Below are positions 40,295-52,981 of a stretch of 64,000 bases of DNA, piece by piece. This stretch comes from Herbaspirillum sp. GTDB lineage: Bacteria; Pseudomonadota; Gammaproteobacteria; Burkholderiales; Burkholderiaceae_D. Each line of letters begins with the position of its first letter. Within the stretch, counting starts at the first letter, position 1. The DNA lies in contig NZ_JAGIBI010000002.1 in NCBI RefSeq assembly GCF_017744395.1, positions 248,001 through 312,000 of the forward strand, written 5' to 3'. The position numbers were made by a program, and so were the translations under genes. The notes beneath the pieces were generated by a model that saw only the letters and a program-made list of their open reading frames with translations, had not been told where the DNA came from and did not search any database.

Positions 40295-40885
40295 CTATTT
40301 GCCGATCACCATAGGCAGGTGGCGCCAGAACAGCTCTGCGCCCAGGTGCACCTTGTTTTGCCAATCATTGGCCGAATCGTCGTCGGCGCCGTCGGTGATG
40401 AACTTGAAGGCGCGCCAGGGCACGCCGAAATGGCGGCATACGCGGGCGATGGCGAACAGTTCCATGTCCACCAGGTCGATTTTTTCCTGCAGCAGCCAGT
40501 CGTCGCTGGCGGTGACGAAACTGTCGCCGGTGCCGCACACCACGCCGGGATGGCCCGATTCCAGCCGCGCCGGTTGTTCGGCGGCGTCTACCAGCGGCGT
40601 GACGCCGCGCGGCGCCAGCGGCATGGCCATCATGTCGCGCTGGACCACGGCGGCCACTTCCAGCAGGCCGTCATGCAGCGGATCGATCTTGCCGGCGGTG
40701 CCGAAGTTGATCACCAGTTCGGGTTTGCCGGCCAGGATGCGCCGGGTCGTATGCAGCGCGGCGTTGACCTTGCCGACGCCGCAGTAGACCACTTCCACGC
40801 CGGGCGGCGCATCGGCGGCGTCGAGTTCGCTTTCCAGCGCGGTGAGTATGACGATGCGGGCGTGCGGGTTCGGGATTGGTGACAT
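40295..40885 (-). CDS. 5'-methylthioadenosine/S-adenosylhomocysteine nucleosidase-like phosphorylase-fold protein
   Basis: The 196-residue protein has the nucleosidase fold: an ILTALESELDA start, VINFGTAG, and C-terminal DMELFAIARVC and FKFITDGADD segments. The catalytic Asp is probably in FITDGAD. It is shorter than E. coli MtnN (232 residues), so its substrate could be SAH, MTA or another nucleoside. The frame continues upstream across all of metH on the opposite strand, but the real start is the ATG at 40885. Divergence from metH supports a role in the S-adenosylmethionine cycle: SAH cleavage supplies S-ribosylhomocysteine. Confidence 0.78.
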   Translation of the reverse strand: MSPIPNPHARIVILTALESELDAADAPPGVEVVYCGVGKVNAALHTTRRILAGKPELVINFGTAGKIDPLHDGLLEVAAVVQRDMMAMPLAPRGVTPLVDAAEQPARLESGHPGVVCGTGDSFVTASDDWLLQEKIDLVDMELFAIARVCRHFGVPWRAFKFITDGADDDSANDWQNKVHLGAELFWRHLPMVIGK

Positions 40886-40962
40886 GGGTGTTGTTGTTTT
40901 GGAATGTTGCGTTACGGCCGGGCGCAAACGCCCGCTGCCGGGGAAGGATAGCCCCTTTGGCG

Positions 40963-40968
40963 TATAAT
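40963..40968 (+). promoter_or_regulatory. -10 element of a metH promoter
   Basis: TATAAT at 40963-40968; no good -35 hexamer is visible 17 bp upstream, so activation by a regulator (MetR-like) would be plausible. The expected start site near 40975 precedes the hairpin at 40995-41019. Confidence 0.5.
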
Positions 40969-40994
40969 TTAGCAATATTTTTCGCCCTGAAAAC

Positions 40995-41019
40995 CGGCCC
41001 TGCGACGGCCGTTTTTTTT
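40995..41019 (+). terminator. Terminator-like hairpin in the metH leader (possible attenuator)
   Basis: CGGCC and GGCCG flank a 7-base loop and are followed by eight T residues, all between the TATAAT and the metH start. No plus-strand gene upstream needs this terminator, because the rocD operon ends at its own. Confidence 0.6.
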
Positions 41020-41080
41020 GCCCCGGACTCCTGAACTTCCGGGCGCGGCGTATTTCCGCTCCAAGACGAGAACCAGCCAG

Positions 41081-44824
<3,744 letters not shown>

Positions 44825-44879
44825 GCTCCAAGAACATGTTCTATTGAATTCGTATACCGTCCTGCTATCATCCTGCGCC

Positions 44880-45176
44880 ATGATCGATTCCGCCGACAAC
44901 GCCACCCATCCGCTGCCCGTCACCGGGGCCACGCGCCTGCATTTTTCCGATCCCGCGCGCAGCACCTTCACGGTCGATCTCGGCCAGGACCTGCTGGGCG
45001 ACTGGATCCTGACCCAGACCTGGGGCGGCACCCAGATGCAGCGCGGCGGCGGCAAGCGCATGGTGGTCGACGGGCATGAGGCGGGTCTGCTGATGCTGCA
45101 GAAGATCGCGCAAAAGAAGGAGCGCAACGGTTACAGCCAGGTGCATCCTTACCACGTGCGTTCGCATTGGCTCTAA
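44880..45176 (+). CDS. WGR-domain protein
   Basis: The 98-residue protein consists almost wholly of a WGR-like domain: the signature appears as TQTWGGTQMQRGG, with a preceding DLLGDWIL strand and a following basic C-terminus (KIAQKKERNGY). WGR domains occur in poly(ADP-ribose) polymerases and MolR-type proteins and may bind nucleic acid; stand-alone versions have no assigned function. It begins 55 bp after metH and is closed by a strong terminator. Confidence 0.8.
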   Translation: MIDSADNATHPLPVTGATRLHFSDPARSTFTVDLGQDLLGDWILTQTWGGTQMQRGGGKRMVVDGHEAGLLMLQKIAQKKERNGYSQVHPYHVRSHWL

Positions 45177-45199
45177 GGTTTTTCCGCCAGGTTCCGAGC

Positions 45200-45230
45200 A
45201 AGGCCGCCCGTTGGGCGGCCTTTGTTTTTT
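45200..45230 (+). terminator. Intrinsic terminator after the WGR gene
   Basis: AAGGCCGCCC-GTT-GGGCGGCCTT followed by TGTTTTTT. Confidence 0.9.
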
Positions 45231-45383
45231 CCCCTCTTTAGCGCCGTTCCGGCGCGTCGCCTGCAGCCAAAATCCCTACGTGTTAGTCTGTGCAGCTCAT
45301 GCCGCCACGGACGCGGCATGGCGGCCACGCGACAAGAACAAGCAATGCGCGCCGCCATTCTCACAAGAAAACGGAGACAGACA

Positions 45384-46628
45384 GTGGATTCCAACCCATC
45401 CATCCAGGCCGCCAGCCCTCATCAGGTCGATTCGCCTTATGCCGCCATGCGGCTGTTCATCACGCTGATCCTGATGATCGTCGGCGCCAGCGGCATGTAC
45501 GTGATGGCGGTGGTGCTGCCGGAGGTGCAGGCCGATTTCGGCGTCGACCGCGGCCTGGCTTCGCTGCCTTATACGCTGACCATGCTGGGCGTGGGCGCCG
45601 GCGGCATGCTGATGGGGCGGATGGCCGACAAGGCCGGCATCATGAAGCCGCTGATGCTGGGCGGCATCTGCCTCGGGGCCGGCTTCATCGCGGCGGCGCT
45701 GGCGCCCAACATCTGGGTGTTCATGGCGGCGCACTGTATCTTGATCGGCCTGCTCGGCACGTCTTCGACCTTCTCGCCGCTGGTGGCCGATACTTCGCTG
45801 TGGTTCGCCAAGCGGCGCGGCATCGCGGTGGCGGTCTGCGCCAGCGGCAATTACCTGGGCGGCGCGATCTGGCCGCCCATCGTCCGGCATTTCGTCGACG
45901 CGGTGGGCTGGCGGCAAACCTATATCGGGCTGGGCATCATCTGCGTCGCCGTGATGTGTTCGCTGGCCTTGCTGATGCGCGCGCGTCCGCCGGTGCTGGC
46001 GGCGGGCGCCCATGCCGCGCGCGCCGGGGCCGGCAACCGTCCCTTCGGCCTGTCCAGCGGCCAGGCGCAATTGCTGCTGTGCGTGGCCGGCGTGGCCTGC
46101 TGCGTGGCGATGGCCATGCCGCAGGTGCATATCGTGGCCTATTGCGGCGACCTCGGCTACGGCCCCGCGCGCGGCGCCCAGATGCTGTCGCTGATGCTGG
46201 CTTGCGGGGTGGTCAGCCGGCTGGTGTCGGGTGCCATCTGCGATCGCATTGGCGGCTTGCGCACGCTGTTGCTGGGTTCGTTCCTGCAGGGCGTGTCGCT
46301 GTTGCTGTTCCTGCCGTTCGACGGGCTGGCTTCGCTGTATGTGATCTCGGCCCTGTTCGGCCTGTTCCAGGGCGGCATCGTGCCGTCCTACGCGATCATC
46401 GTGCGCGAGTATTTCCCGGCCGCCGAAGCCGGGCAGCGCGTGGGCGCCGTCATCATGTGCACCATGTTCGGCATGGCGCTGGGCGGCTGGGTATCGGGCA
46501 AGATCTTCGACCTGACCGGGTCTTACCACGCTGCGTTCGCCAATGGCATCGGCTGGAACCTGCTCAATCTCGGCATCGCGTTCCTGCTGCTCACGCGGGT
46601 GCGCGGGGCGCGCCTGAAGGCGGCCTGA
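45384..46628 (+). CDS. MFS transporter (monocarboxylate/oxalate-formate-like)
   Basis: The 414-residue protein has twelve predicted membrane helices, beginning AAMRLFITLILMIVGASGMYVM, with MFS loop motif GRMADKAG in loop 2-3 and GAICDRIGG in loop 8-9. The arrangement of VRHFVDAVGWRQTYIGLGI resembles monocarboxylate and oxalate/formate-type carriers. The substrate is unknown. The start is GTG 45384 with GGAGACAGACA upstream; the longer open frame was rejected because it contains terminator sequence. Confidence 0.8.
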   Translation: MDSNPSIQAASPHQVDSPYAAMRLFITLILMIVGASGMYVMAVVLPEVQADFGVDRGLASLPYTLTMLGVGAGGMLMGRMADKAGIMKPLMLGGICLGAGFIAAALAPNIWVFMAAHCILIGLLGTSSTFSPLVADTSLWFAKRRGIAVAVCASGNYLGGAIWPPIVRHFVDAVGWRQTYIGLGIICVAVMCSLALLMRARPPVLAAGAHAARAGAGNRPFGLSSGQAQLLLCVAGVACCVAMAMPQVHIVAYCGDLGYGPARGAQMLSLMLACGVVSRLVSGAICDRIGGLRTLLLGSFLQGVSLLLFLPFDGLASLYVISALFGLFQGGIVPSYAIIVREYFPAAEAGQRVGAVIMCTMFGMALGGWVSGKIFDLTGSYHAAFANGIGWNLLNLGIAFLLLTRVRGARLKAA

Positions 46629-46743
46629 GCCTGGCGGGAGAGATGCGCCGGTTGGCAGCCGGGCGGCTTTCCGTTACGCTTGTCGGCTACGGAAAGCCCG
46701 ACAACCCTAATAACGATTCGCTTCTCTCCCAGCGCTCATTCGC

Positions 46744-47433
46744 ATGCTGATCCTGTTCCTCAAAGCGGCCGTCCTGATCCCGATCACGCTGCTGCCCATC
46801 CTCAATCCGCTCGGCATCGCCCCGGTGTTCGCCAGCCTGCTGGGCAACGTCAGCCGCAAGACCGAACAGAGGGTCGCGCGCCAGGTCGCGATCAATTGCT
46901 GGTTCATGCTGGTGGGGGCGATCTTCATCGGTTCGCACGTGCTGACCTTCTTCGGCATCTCGCTGCCCATCGTGCGCGTCGGCGGCGGCCTGCTGGTGGC
47001 GGTCTCGGGCTGGAAACTGCTGTCCGACAACAGCCAGGACGCGGCCATCCCCAACCAGGTGGCCAAGTCCTACGACGAGGATTTGCCGGACGAGGAAATC
47101 AAGGCCCGCAGCTTCTATCCGCTGAGCTTTCCGCTGACCGTCGGGCCGGGCACCATCGCCGCCTCGATCACGCTGGGCGCGAACACGCCCACGCGCCTGC
47201 TGGACTGGGTGATCTCGGTGGGCAGCGCGGCTTTCGGGGCGGCACTGACCGCGCTGGTGGTGTTCCTGTGCTACAACTATGCGCAAAAGCTGGTGAATTT
47301 GATGGGGCGCCTGGGGACGATGGTGGTGCTGCGCCTGTCGGCGTTCATCCTGTTGTGCATCGGCATCCAGATCTTCTGGTCGGGCATGTCGGCCTTGCTG
47401 GCGGAAGCGGGCATCAGCGGCGTGGCGCCCTGA
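46744..47433 (+). CDS. MarC family inner-membrane protein
   Basis: The 229-residue protein has six predicted membrane helices: LIPITLLPILNPLGIAPVF in the first and PLTVGPGTIAASITLG in the middle are the conserved MarC/UPF0056 signatures. Despite the name, MarC proteins are not shown to cause multidrug resistance and their transport activity is unknown. No operon partner is evident. Confidence 0.87.
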   Translation: MLILFLKAAVLIPITLLPILNPLGIAPVFASLLGNVSRKTEQRVARQVAINCWFMLVGAIFIGSHVLTFFGISLPIVRVGGGLLVAVSGWKLLSDNSQDAAIPNQVAKSYDEDLPDEEIKARSFYPLSFPLTVGPGTIAASITLGANTPTRLLDWVISVGSAAFGAALTALVVFLCYNYAQKLVNLMGRLGTMVVLRLSAFILLCIGIQIFWSGMSALLAEAGISGVAP

Positions 47434-47469
47434 GAATGCACTCTCGCCCCTTTCAGGGCAGATAGCGGA

Positions 47470-48123
47470 TCATCTTAGCCAGCCCAGTTCATCCAGCGCA
47501 TCCTGCACCAGCTCCAGCCGCATCAGCGGGTTGTCCAGCGCCAGCAGGGTTTGCTTGATTTCCACCGGCACCGGTATCATCTCGGCCCAGCGGTTGGCGA
47601 CCCAGCCGCAATCGTTGAGCCGGAAGGGCTGGGCGATCGGCATCTCGCTCTCCGGCAAGCCCTGGCGCATCACCGACTGCAGCAGGTTGTCCAGCGCCTG
47701 CGACGTGTTCATCAGTTCTTCGGGAACCGCCACCGGATGGTCGGCTTCCATCATCTCCACTTCCGCCGTCCATAGTCCGTGCTTCTGCTGTTCCGCCTGC
47801 AGGATGCGGAAACGCGCGGTGCCGCTGCAGGCGATGCGCATCAGGCCGATCGAGGGCGTGGACCATTCGTTGATCCTGGCGACCGTGCCGACGCCGACGA
47901 AGCGTTCGGTCTGGCCCGGCCGCCGCACTTCCGTGCCTTCCGTCAGCGCCACCACGCCGAAGCCGCTGCCTTCGGCGATGCACTTGGCGATCATGTCGAG
48001 GTAGCGCACTTCGAAGATCTGCAAGGGCAGGCGGCCATCGGGAAACAGCGTGCTGCCCAGCGGGAACAGCGGGATGGTCCGCGCCGAAATCGGCGAGTGG
48101 GGTGTGGTGGGCGCGGCGGACAT
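47470..48123 (-). CDS. LON N-terminal substrate-binding domain protein (peptidase S16-like)
   Basis: The 217-residue protein is a stand-alone LON_substr_bdg domain: IPLFPLGSTLFPDGRLPLQIFEVRYLDM is the diagnostic start, with GTVARI and CSGTARFRIL following. It lacks ATPase and protease domains, so it may act as an adaptor or substrate-recruiting factor, but no role is proved. It lies 31 bp after spoVR on the same strand and could be read with that operon. Confidence 0.86.
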   Translation of the reverse strand: MSAAPTTPHSPISARTIPLFPLGSTLFPDGRLPLQIFEVRYLDMIAKCIAEGSGFGVVALTEGTEVRRPGQTERFVGVGTVARINEWSTPSIGLMRIACSGTARFRILQAEQQKHGLWTAEVEMMEADHPVAVPEELMNTSQALDNLLQSVMRQGLPESEMPIAQPFRLNDCGWVANRWAEMIPVPVEIKQTLLALDNPLMRLELVQDALDELGWLR

Positions 48124-48154
48124 GGTCAGCTCCGCCGCATGGGAGAGGGGATGT

Positions 48155-49681
48155 TCATGTGCGCGTATACCGGTTTTCCGCCAAGCACTCGTAGCGTTGC
48201 ACGATATAGCCGTTGTCGTCGACGCTCTCCAGGTAGACGTCGAATTGCCACAGCCGCGCCATGTGGCGCAGCACTTCCTCGGTGCTGTCGCCCAGCGAGC
48301 GGCCGTCGCTGCGGAAATGGCGCAGCGTCAGGCTGCGGTTGCCGCGCGTGTTGACCGACCAGACCTGGATGTTGGGCTCGCGGTGGTTGATGTCGTACTG
48401 GCGCGACAGCGCCTGGCGCACGTATTGGTAGCCGCGTTCGTTGTGGATGGCAGAGACTTCCAGTTCGCTGCGGGACTCGTCGTCGAGCACGGCGAACATG
48501 CGCATGTCGCGCATCAGCCTGGGCGACAGGTATTGCGCCACGAAGCTCTCGTCCTTGAAGTTGCGCATCACGTGGTGCAGGGTTTCCAGCCAGTCGCTGC
48601 CGGCGATGTCGGGGAACCATTCGCGGTCTTCGTCGCTGGGTTCTTCGCAGATGCGGCGGATGTCGCGCATCATCGAAAACCCCAGCGCGTACGGGTTGAT
48701 GCCGTTGTAATAGGGCTTGGTGATGGGCGGCTGGAACACCACATTGCTGTGCGAATGCAGGAATTCCATCATGAAGCCGTCGGTCAGGCGGCCCTGGTCG
48801 TACAGCGTATTCAACAGCGTGTAATGCCAGAAGGTGGCCCAGCCCTCGTTCATCACCTGGGTCTGGCGCTGCGGATAGAAATACTGGCCGATCTTGCGCA
48901 CGATGCGCACCACTTCGCGTTCCCACGGTTCCAGCAGCGGGGCGTTCTTCTCGGCGAAGTACAGCAGGTTCTCCTGCGGCTCCGGCGGGAAGCGTTCTTC
49001 GGATAATGCCGTGGCCGCTTCCTTCTTGGCCGGCAGCGTGCGCCACAGCTCATTGACCTGCGATTGCAGGTAGGCCTCGCGTTCGCGCTGGCGCGCCCGT
49101 TCCTGCGACAGCGACAGGCGCTGCGGGCGCTTGTAGCGGTCGACGCCATAGTTCATCAGGGCATGGCACGAGTCCAGCAATTCCTCGACCCGTTCGAAAC
49201 CGTGGCGCTCCTCGCATTCGGAGATGTAGTTGCGGGCGTACACCAGGTAGTCGATGATGGCGCTGGCGTCGGTCCACAGCTGGAACAGGTAGTTGCCCTT
49301 GAAGAAGGAGTTGTGGCCATAGGCCGCGTGCGCGATGACCAGCGCCTGCATGGTCATCGTGTTCTCTTCCATCAGGTAGGCGATGCAGGGATCGGAGTTG
49401 ATCACGATCTCGTAGGCCAGGCCCATCTGGCCGCGCTTGTAGTCGCGCTCGGTCAGCATGAAATGCTTGCCGTAGGACCAGTGCCGGTAATTGACCGGCA
49501 TGCCGTGCGAGGCATAGGCATCCATCATCTGCTCGGCCGAGATGATCTCCAGCTGGATCGGGTAGACGTCCAGCTGGTAGCCCGCCGCCACTCGCGCGAT
49601 CTCCTCGTTGTAGCGTTCGATCAGGTCGAAGCTCCAGTCCGACGGGCAAGGCAGCGGATCGTACTTGAAGCGGCTGTTCAT
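48155..49681 (-). CDS. SpoVR family protein (YcgB-like)
   Basis: The 508-residue protein has SpoVR features such as GHNSFFKGNYLFQLWTDA, MNEGWATFWHYTLLN and the C-terminal DVYLESVDDNGY. SpoVR is required for spore cortex in Bacillus, but in Proteobacteria it forms a conserved group with prkA and yeaH connected with starvation and stress. The ATG overlaps the yeaH stop by four bases (ATGA), so translation is coupled. Confidence 0.92.
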   Translation of the reverse strand: MNSRFKYDPLPCPSDWSFDLIERYNEEIARVAAGYQLDVYPIQLEIISAEQMMDAYASHGMPVNYRHWSYGKHFMLTERDYKRGQMGLAYEIVINSDPCIAYLMEENTMTMQALVIAHAAYGHNSFFKGNYLFQLWTDASAIIDYLVYARNYISECEERHGFERVEELLDSCHALMNYGVDRYKRPQRLSLSQERARQREREAYLQSQVNELWRTLPAKKEAATALSEERFPPEPQENLLYFAEKNAPLLEPWEREVVRIVRKIGQYFYPQRQTQVMNEGWATFWHYTLLNTLYDQGRLTDGFMMEFLHSHSNVVFQPPITKPYYNGINPYALGFSMMRDIRRICEEPSDEDREWFPDIAGSDWLETLHHVMRNFKDESFVAQYLSPRLMRDMRMFAVLDDESRSELEVSAIHNERGYQYVRQALSRQYDINHREPNIQVWSVNTRGNRSLTLRHFRSDGRSLGDSTEEVLRHMARLWQFDVYLESVDDNGYIVQRYECLAENRYTRT

Positions 49682-50943
49682 GCGTGCACCTGTTTCTCGA
49701 AGAGTTCGCGGAACACCGGGTAGATTTCAGCGGCCGACTGCACCTTCTTCATCGCGAAGTGCGGGTGCGAATCGATCAGCTGCAGGTATTCGGTCCACAG
49801 GTTCTGTTCGGGCTCGGCCACCTGGATATAGGCGAAGTAGCGCGTCAGCGGCAGGATCGCGTTTTCCAGGATCTCGCGGCACTTGGGCGAGTCGTCGTTC
49901 CAGTTGTCGCCGTCGGAGGCCTGGGCGCCGTAGATGTTCCATTCGCTGGGCGAATAGCGCTTGGCGATGATGTCCTGCATCAGTTCCAGCGCACTGGAGA
50001 CCACGGTGCCGCCGCTTTCCTGCGAATGGAAGAAGGTTTCCTCGTCGACTTCGTCGGCGCGCGTGTGGTGGCGGATGAAGACCACCTCGATGTGCTCGTA
50101 ATTGCGCGTCAGGAACAGGTAGAGCAGGATGAAGAAGCGCTTGGCGAGGTCCTTGCGCTGCTCGTCCATCGAGCCCGACACGTCCATCACGCAAAACATC
50201 ACGGCGCGGCTGGTCGGCTGCGGCAGGCGCACGCGGTTGACGTAGCGCAGGTCGAACGGGTCGATGAAGGGGATGCGCCAGATGCGCGAGCGCACGTGGT
50301 GGATCTCTTCTTCCAGCAGCTTGATCTCGTGCAGGTGCTCGTTGGGGTTGCGGTTGAGTTCTTCCAGTTGCCGCTCCAGCTCGTCGAGCTTGTTCTGCAG
50401 CGGCGCGCCCAGGGCGATGCGCCGGCCCAGCGAGCTGCGCAGCGAGCGGACGATGTCGATATTGTTGGGCGCGCCGTCGACCGAATAGCCGGCGCGCATG
50501 TTCTTCCAGTTGGGAATCGTCATCAGGTTGTTTTCCACCAGCCGCGGCAATTCCAGGTCTTCGAAGAAGTACTGCATGAATTCTTCGCGGGTGAGCTCGA
50601 AGGTGAAGTCGTCCTCGCCTTCGCCCTCGTTGCTGGCGGCGCTGCCGCCCCCGCCTTCGCCGCCGCTCTGGCGCGGGATGCGGTCGCCCTGCAGGTAATC
50701 CTGGTTGCCCGGGTGCACGGCTTCGCGCCGGCCGTCCTTGCCGTGGTGGAAGAAGGGTTCCGAGACATCCTTGCGCGGGATGCTGATGCTCTTGGATTTT
50801 TCGAGATCGGTGATGCTGCGGTCGCGGATCGCATCCGCCACCGAGCGCTGGATATGCCCACGGAAGCGCCGCAGGAAGCGCTCCCGATTGGCAATGCTCT
50901 TGTTTTTGCCGGCTAGCCTACGGTCGATAATCTGATGCAGCAC
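49678..50943 (-). CDS. yeaH: YeaH/YhbH family (DUF444) protein
   Basis: The 421-residue protein has an N-terminal charged region, a Gly/Ser-rich stretch (SGGEGGGGSAASNEG) at about residue 98 and a C-terminal von Willebrand-like fold with a MIDAS-like VMDVSGSMDE. In E. coli YeaH works with the kinase YeaG (PrkA) in nitrogen-starvation and stationary-phase adaptation. It is located between prkA and spoVR. Confidence 0.92.
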   Translation of the reverse strand: MLHQIIDRRLAGKNKSIANRERFLRRFRGHIQRSVADAIRDRSITDLEKSKSISIPRKDVSEPFFHHGKDGRREAVHPGNQDYLQGDRIPRQSGGEGGGGSAASNEGEGEDDFTFELTREEFMQYFFEDLELPRLVENNLMTIPNWKNMRAGYSVDGAPNNIDIVRSLRSSLGRRIALGAPLQNKLDELERQLEELNRNPNEHLHEIKLLEEEIHHVRSRIWRIPFIDPFDLRYVNRVRLPQPTSRAVMFCVMDVSGSMDEQRKDLAKRFFILLYLFLTRNYEHIEVVFIRHHTRADEVDEETFFHSQESGGTVVSSALELMQDIIAKRYSPSEWNIYGAQASDGDNWNDDSPKCREILENAILPLTRYFAYIQVAEPEQNLWTEYLQLIDSHPHFAMKKVQSAAEIYPVFRELFEKQVHA

Positions 50944-51058
50944 TGTCCGTTCTCCGACTGATCCTCAGCGGGCGGGCTGTCGCGGCAGTCCTGTCGGACA
51001 GCCCGAATGTGTTGGCGGGTACGCCGGCCGCTGAAGAACCGGCGCGCCCGCCGTCCGG

Positions 51059-52981
51059 CTACGACGACTTGCGCACGCGCAGGTACCATTCGCACAGCAG
51101 GCGCACCTGCTTGGGCGTGTAGCCCTTGCTGACCATGCGGTTGACGAAGTCTTCGTGCTTCTGCATTTCCTCCGTGGAGCCCTTGGCGTTGAAGGAGATC
51201 ACCGGCAGCAGGTCTTCGGTGTTGGAGAACATCTTCTTCTCGATCACCACGCGCAGCTTTTCGTAGCTGGTCCACAGCGGGTTCTTGCCGCCGTTGTTGA
51301 CCCGCGCGCGCAGCACGAAGTTGACGATCTCGTTGCGGAAGTCCTTGGGGTTGCTGATGCCGGCCGGCTTCTCGATCTTCTCCAGTTCCGCGTTCAGTGC
51401 CGAGCGGTCGAAGCTCTCGCCGGTGTCGTGGTCGCGGTATTCCTGGTCCTGGATCCAGAAGTCGGCGTAGGTCACGTAGCGGTCGAACACGTTCTGGCCG
51501 TACTCCGAATACGACTCCAGGTAGGCGGTCTGGATTTCCTTGCCGATGAATTCGGCATAGCGCGAGGCCAGCGTGTCCTTCACGAAGGACAGGTATTTCT
51601 GCTCCAGCTCCTGCGGGAACTGTTCGCGCTCGATCTGCTGCTCCAGCACATACATCAGATGCACCGGGTTGGCCGCGATCTCGGTGGTGTCGAAGTTGAA
51701 CACGCGCGAGACGATCTTGAACGCGAAGCGCGTCGAGATGCCGCTCATGCCTTCATCGACGCCGGCGTAGTCGCGGTATTCCTGGTAGGACTTGGCCTTG
51801 GGGTCGGTATCCTTCAGGTTCTCGCCGTCGTACACCTGCATCTTGGAGAACAGGCTGGAGTTTTCCGGCTCCTTCAGGCGCGTCAGGATCGAGAACTGCG
51901 CCATCATCTTCAGCGTGCCCGGCGCGCAGGTGGCCTTGGCCAGCGAAGAGGTGCGGATCAGTTTCTCGTAGATCTTGATCTCTTCGGACACGCGCAGGCA
52001 ATACGGCACCTTGACGATGAAGATCCGGTCCAGCAGCGCTTCGTTGTTCTTGTTGTTGCGGAAGGCCTTCCATTCCGATTCGTTGGAGTGGGCCAGGATC
52101 ACGCCGTCGAAGGGGATCGCGCCGAAGCCTTCGGTGCCCTTGAAGTTGCCTTCCTGGGTCGCGGTCAGCAGCGGATGCAGCACCTTGATCGGCGCCTTGA
52201 ACATTTCCACGAATTCCAGCAGGCCTTGGTTGGACAGGCACAGGCCGCCCGAGTAGCTGTAGGCGTCGGCGTCGTCCTGCGAATACTGTTCCAGCTTGCG
52301 GATGTCGACCTTGCCCACCAGCGTCGAGATGTCCTGGTTGTTCTCGTCGCCCGGCTCGGTCTTGGAGATGGCGATCTGGCGCAGGATCGACGGATAGCGC
52401 TTGACCACGCGGAACTGGCGGATGTCGCCGTTGTACTCGTGCAGGCGCTTGACCGCCCACGGGCTCAGGATGGGTTTGAGGTAGCGGCGCGGGATGCCGT
52501 ACTGTTCTTCCAGGATGGCGCCGTCCTCGTCGTAGTCGAACAGCCCGAGCGGCGATTCGTTGACCGGCGAACCCTTGAGGGAATAGAAGGGGACCTGTTC
52601 CATGAGCTGCTTGAGGCGCTCGGCGATGGACGACTTGCCGCCGCCGACCGGGCCCAGCAGGTAGAGGATCTGCTTCTTTTCTTCCAGCCCTTGCGCGGCG
52701 TGGCGGAAATAGGCGACCACTTGCTCGATCACATCCTCGGCGCCGTAGAACTCCTTGAAGGCGGGATAGACCTTGATCACCTTGTTGGCAAAGATGCGTG
52801 AGAGCCGCGGGTCTTCCCGGGTATCGACCTTTTCAGGCTCGCCGATGGCCATCAGCATCCGTTCGGCAGCAGATGCATAGACCGCCGGATCGTTCTTGCA
52901 AAGATTCAGATACTCTTCAAGCGAAATCTCTTCTTCTCTGGTCTTGTCGAACCGGCTTGCAAAGCTGCTGTAGATATCCAT
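51059..52981 (-). CDS. prkA: PrkA family serine protein kinase (YeaG)
   Basis: The 640-residue protein has an N-terminal AAA+ module (Walker A LLGPVGGGKSSIAERL about residue 110) and a C-terminal kinase-like domain. Members are called serine kinases, but a few, such as Bacillus PrkA, behave as AAA+ proteases. It begins the three-gene prkA-yeaH-spoVR unit, with 115 bp before yeaH containing a hairpin. Promoter elements upstream (52982-53200) were not recognised. Confidence 0.93.
   Translation of the reverse strand: MDIYSSFASRFDKTREEEISLEEYLNLCKNDPAVYASAAERMLMAIGEPEKVDTREDPRLSRIFANKVIKVYPAFKEFYGAEDVIEQVVAYFRHAAQGLEEKKQILYLLGPVGGGKSSIAERLKQLMEQVPFYSLKGSPVNESPLGLFDYDEDGAILEEQYGIPRRYLKPILSPWAVKRLHEYNGDIRQFRVVKRYPSILRQIAISKTEPGDENNQDISTLVGKVDIRKLEQYSQDDADAYSYSGGLCLSNQGLLEFVEMFKAPIKVLHPLLTATQEGNFKGTEGFGAIPFDGVILAHSNESEWKAFRNNKNNEALLDRIFIVKVPYCLRVSEEIKIYEKLIRTSSLAKATCAPGTLKMMAQFSILTRLKEPENSSLFSKMQVYDGENLKDTDPKAKSYQEYRDYAGVDEGMSGISTRFAFKIVSRVFNFDTTEIAANPVHLMYVLEQQIEREQFPQELEQKYLSFVKDTLASRYAEFIGKEIQTAYLESYSEYGQNVFDRYVTYADFWIQDQEYRDHDTGESFDRSALNAELEKIEKPAGISNPKDFRNEIVNFVLRARVNNGGKNPLWTSYEKLRVVIEKKMFSNTEDLLPVISFNAKGSTEEMQKHEDFVNRMVSKGYTPKQVRLLCEWYLRVRKSS

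Noticed and set aside
40886..41080. SAH or SAM riboswitch before metH
   Set aside because: The known consensus stems and conserved loops were not found; only a terminator-like hairpin is visible.
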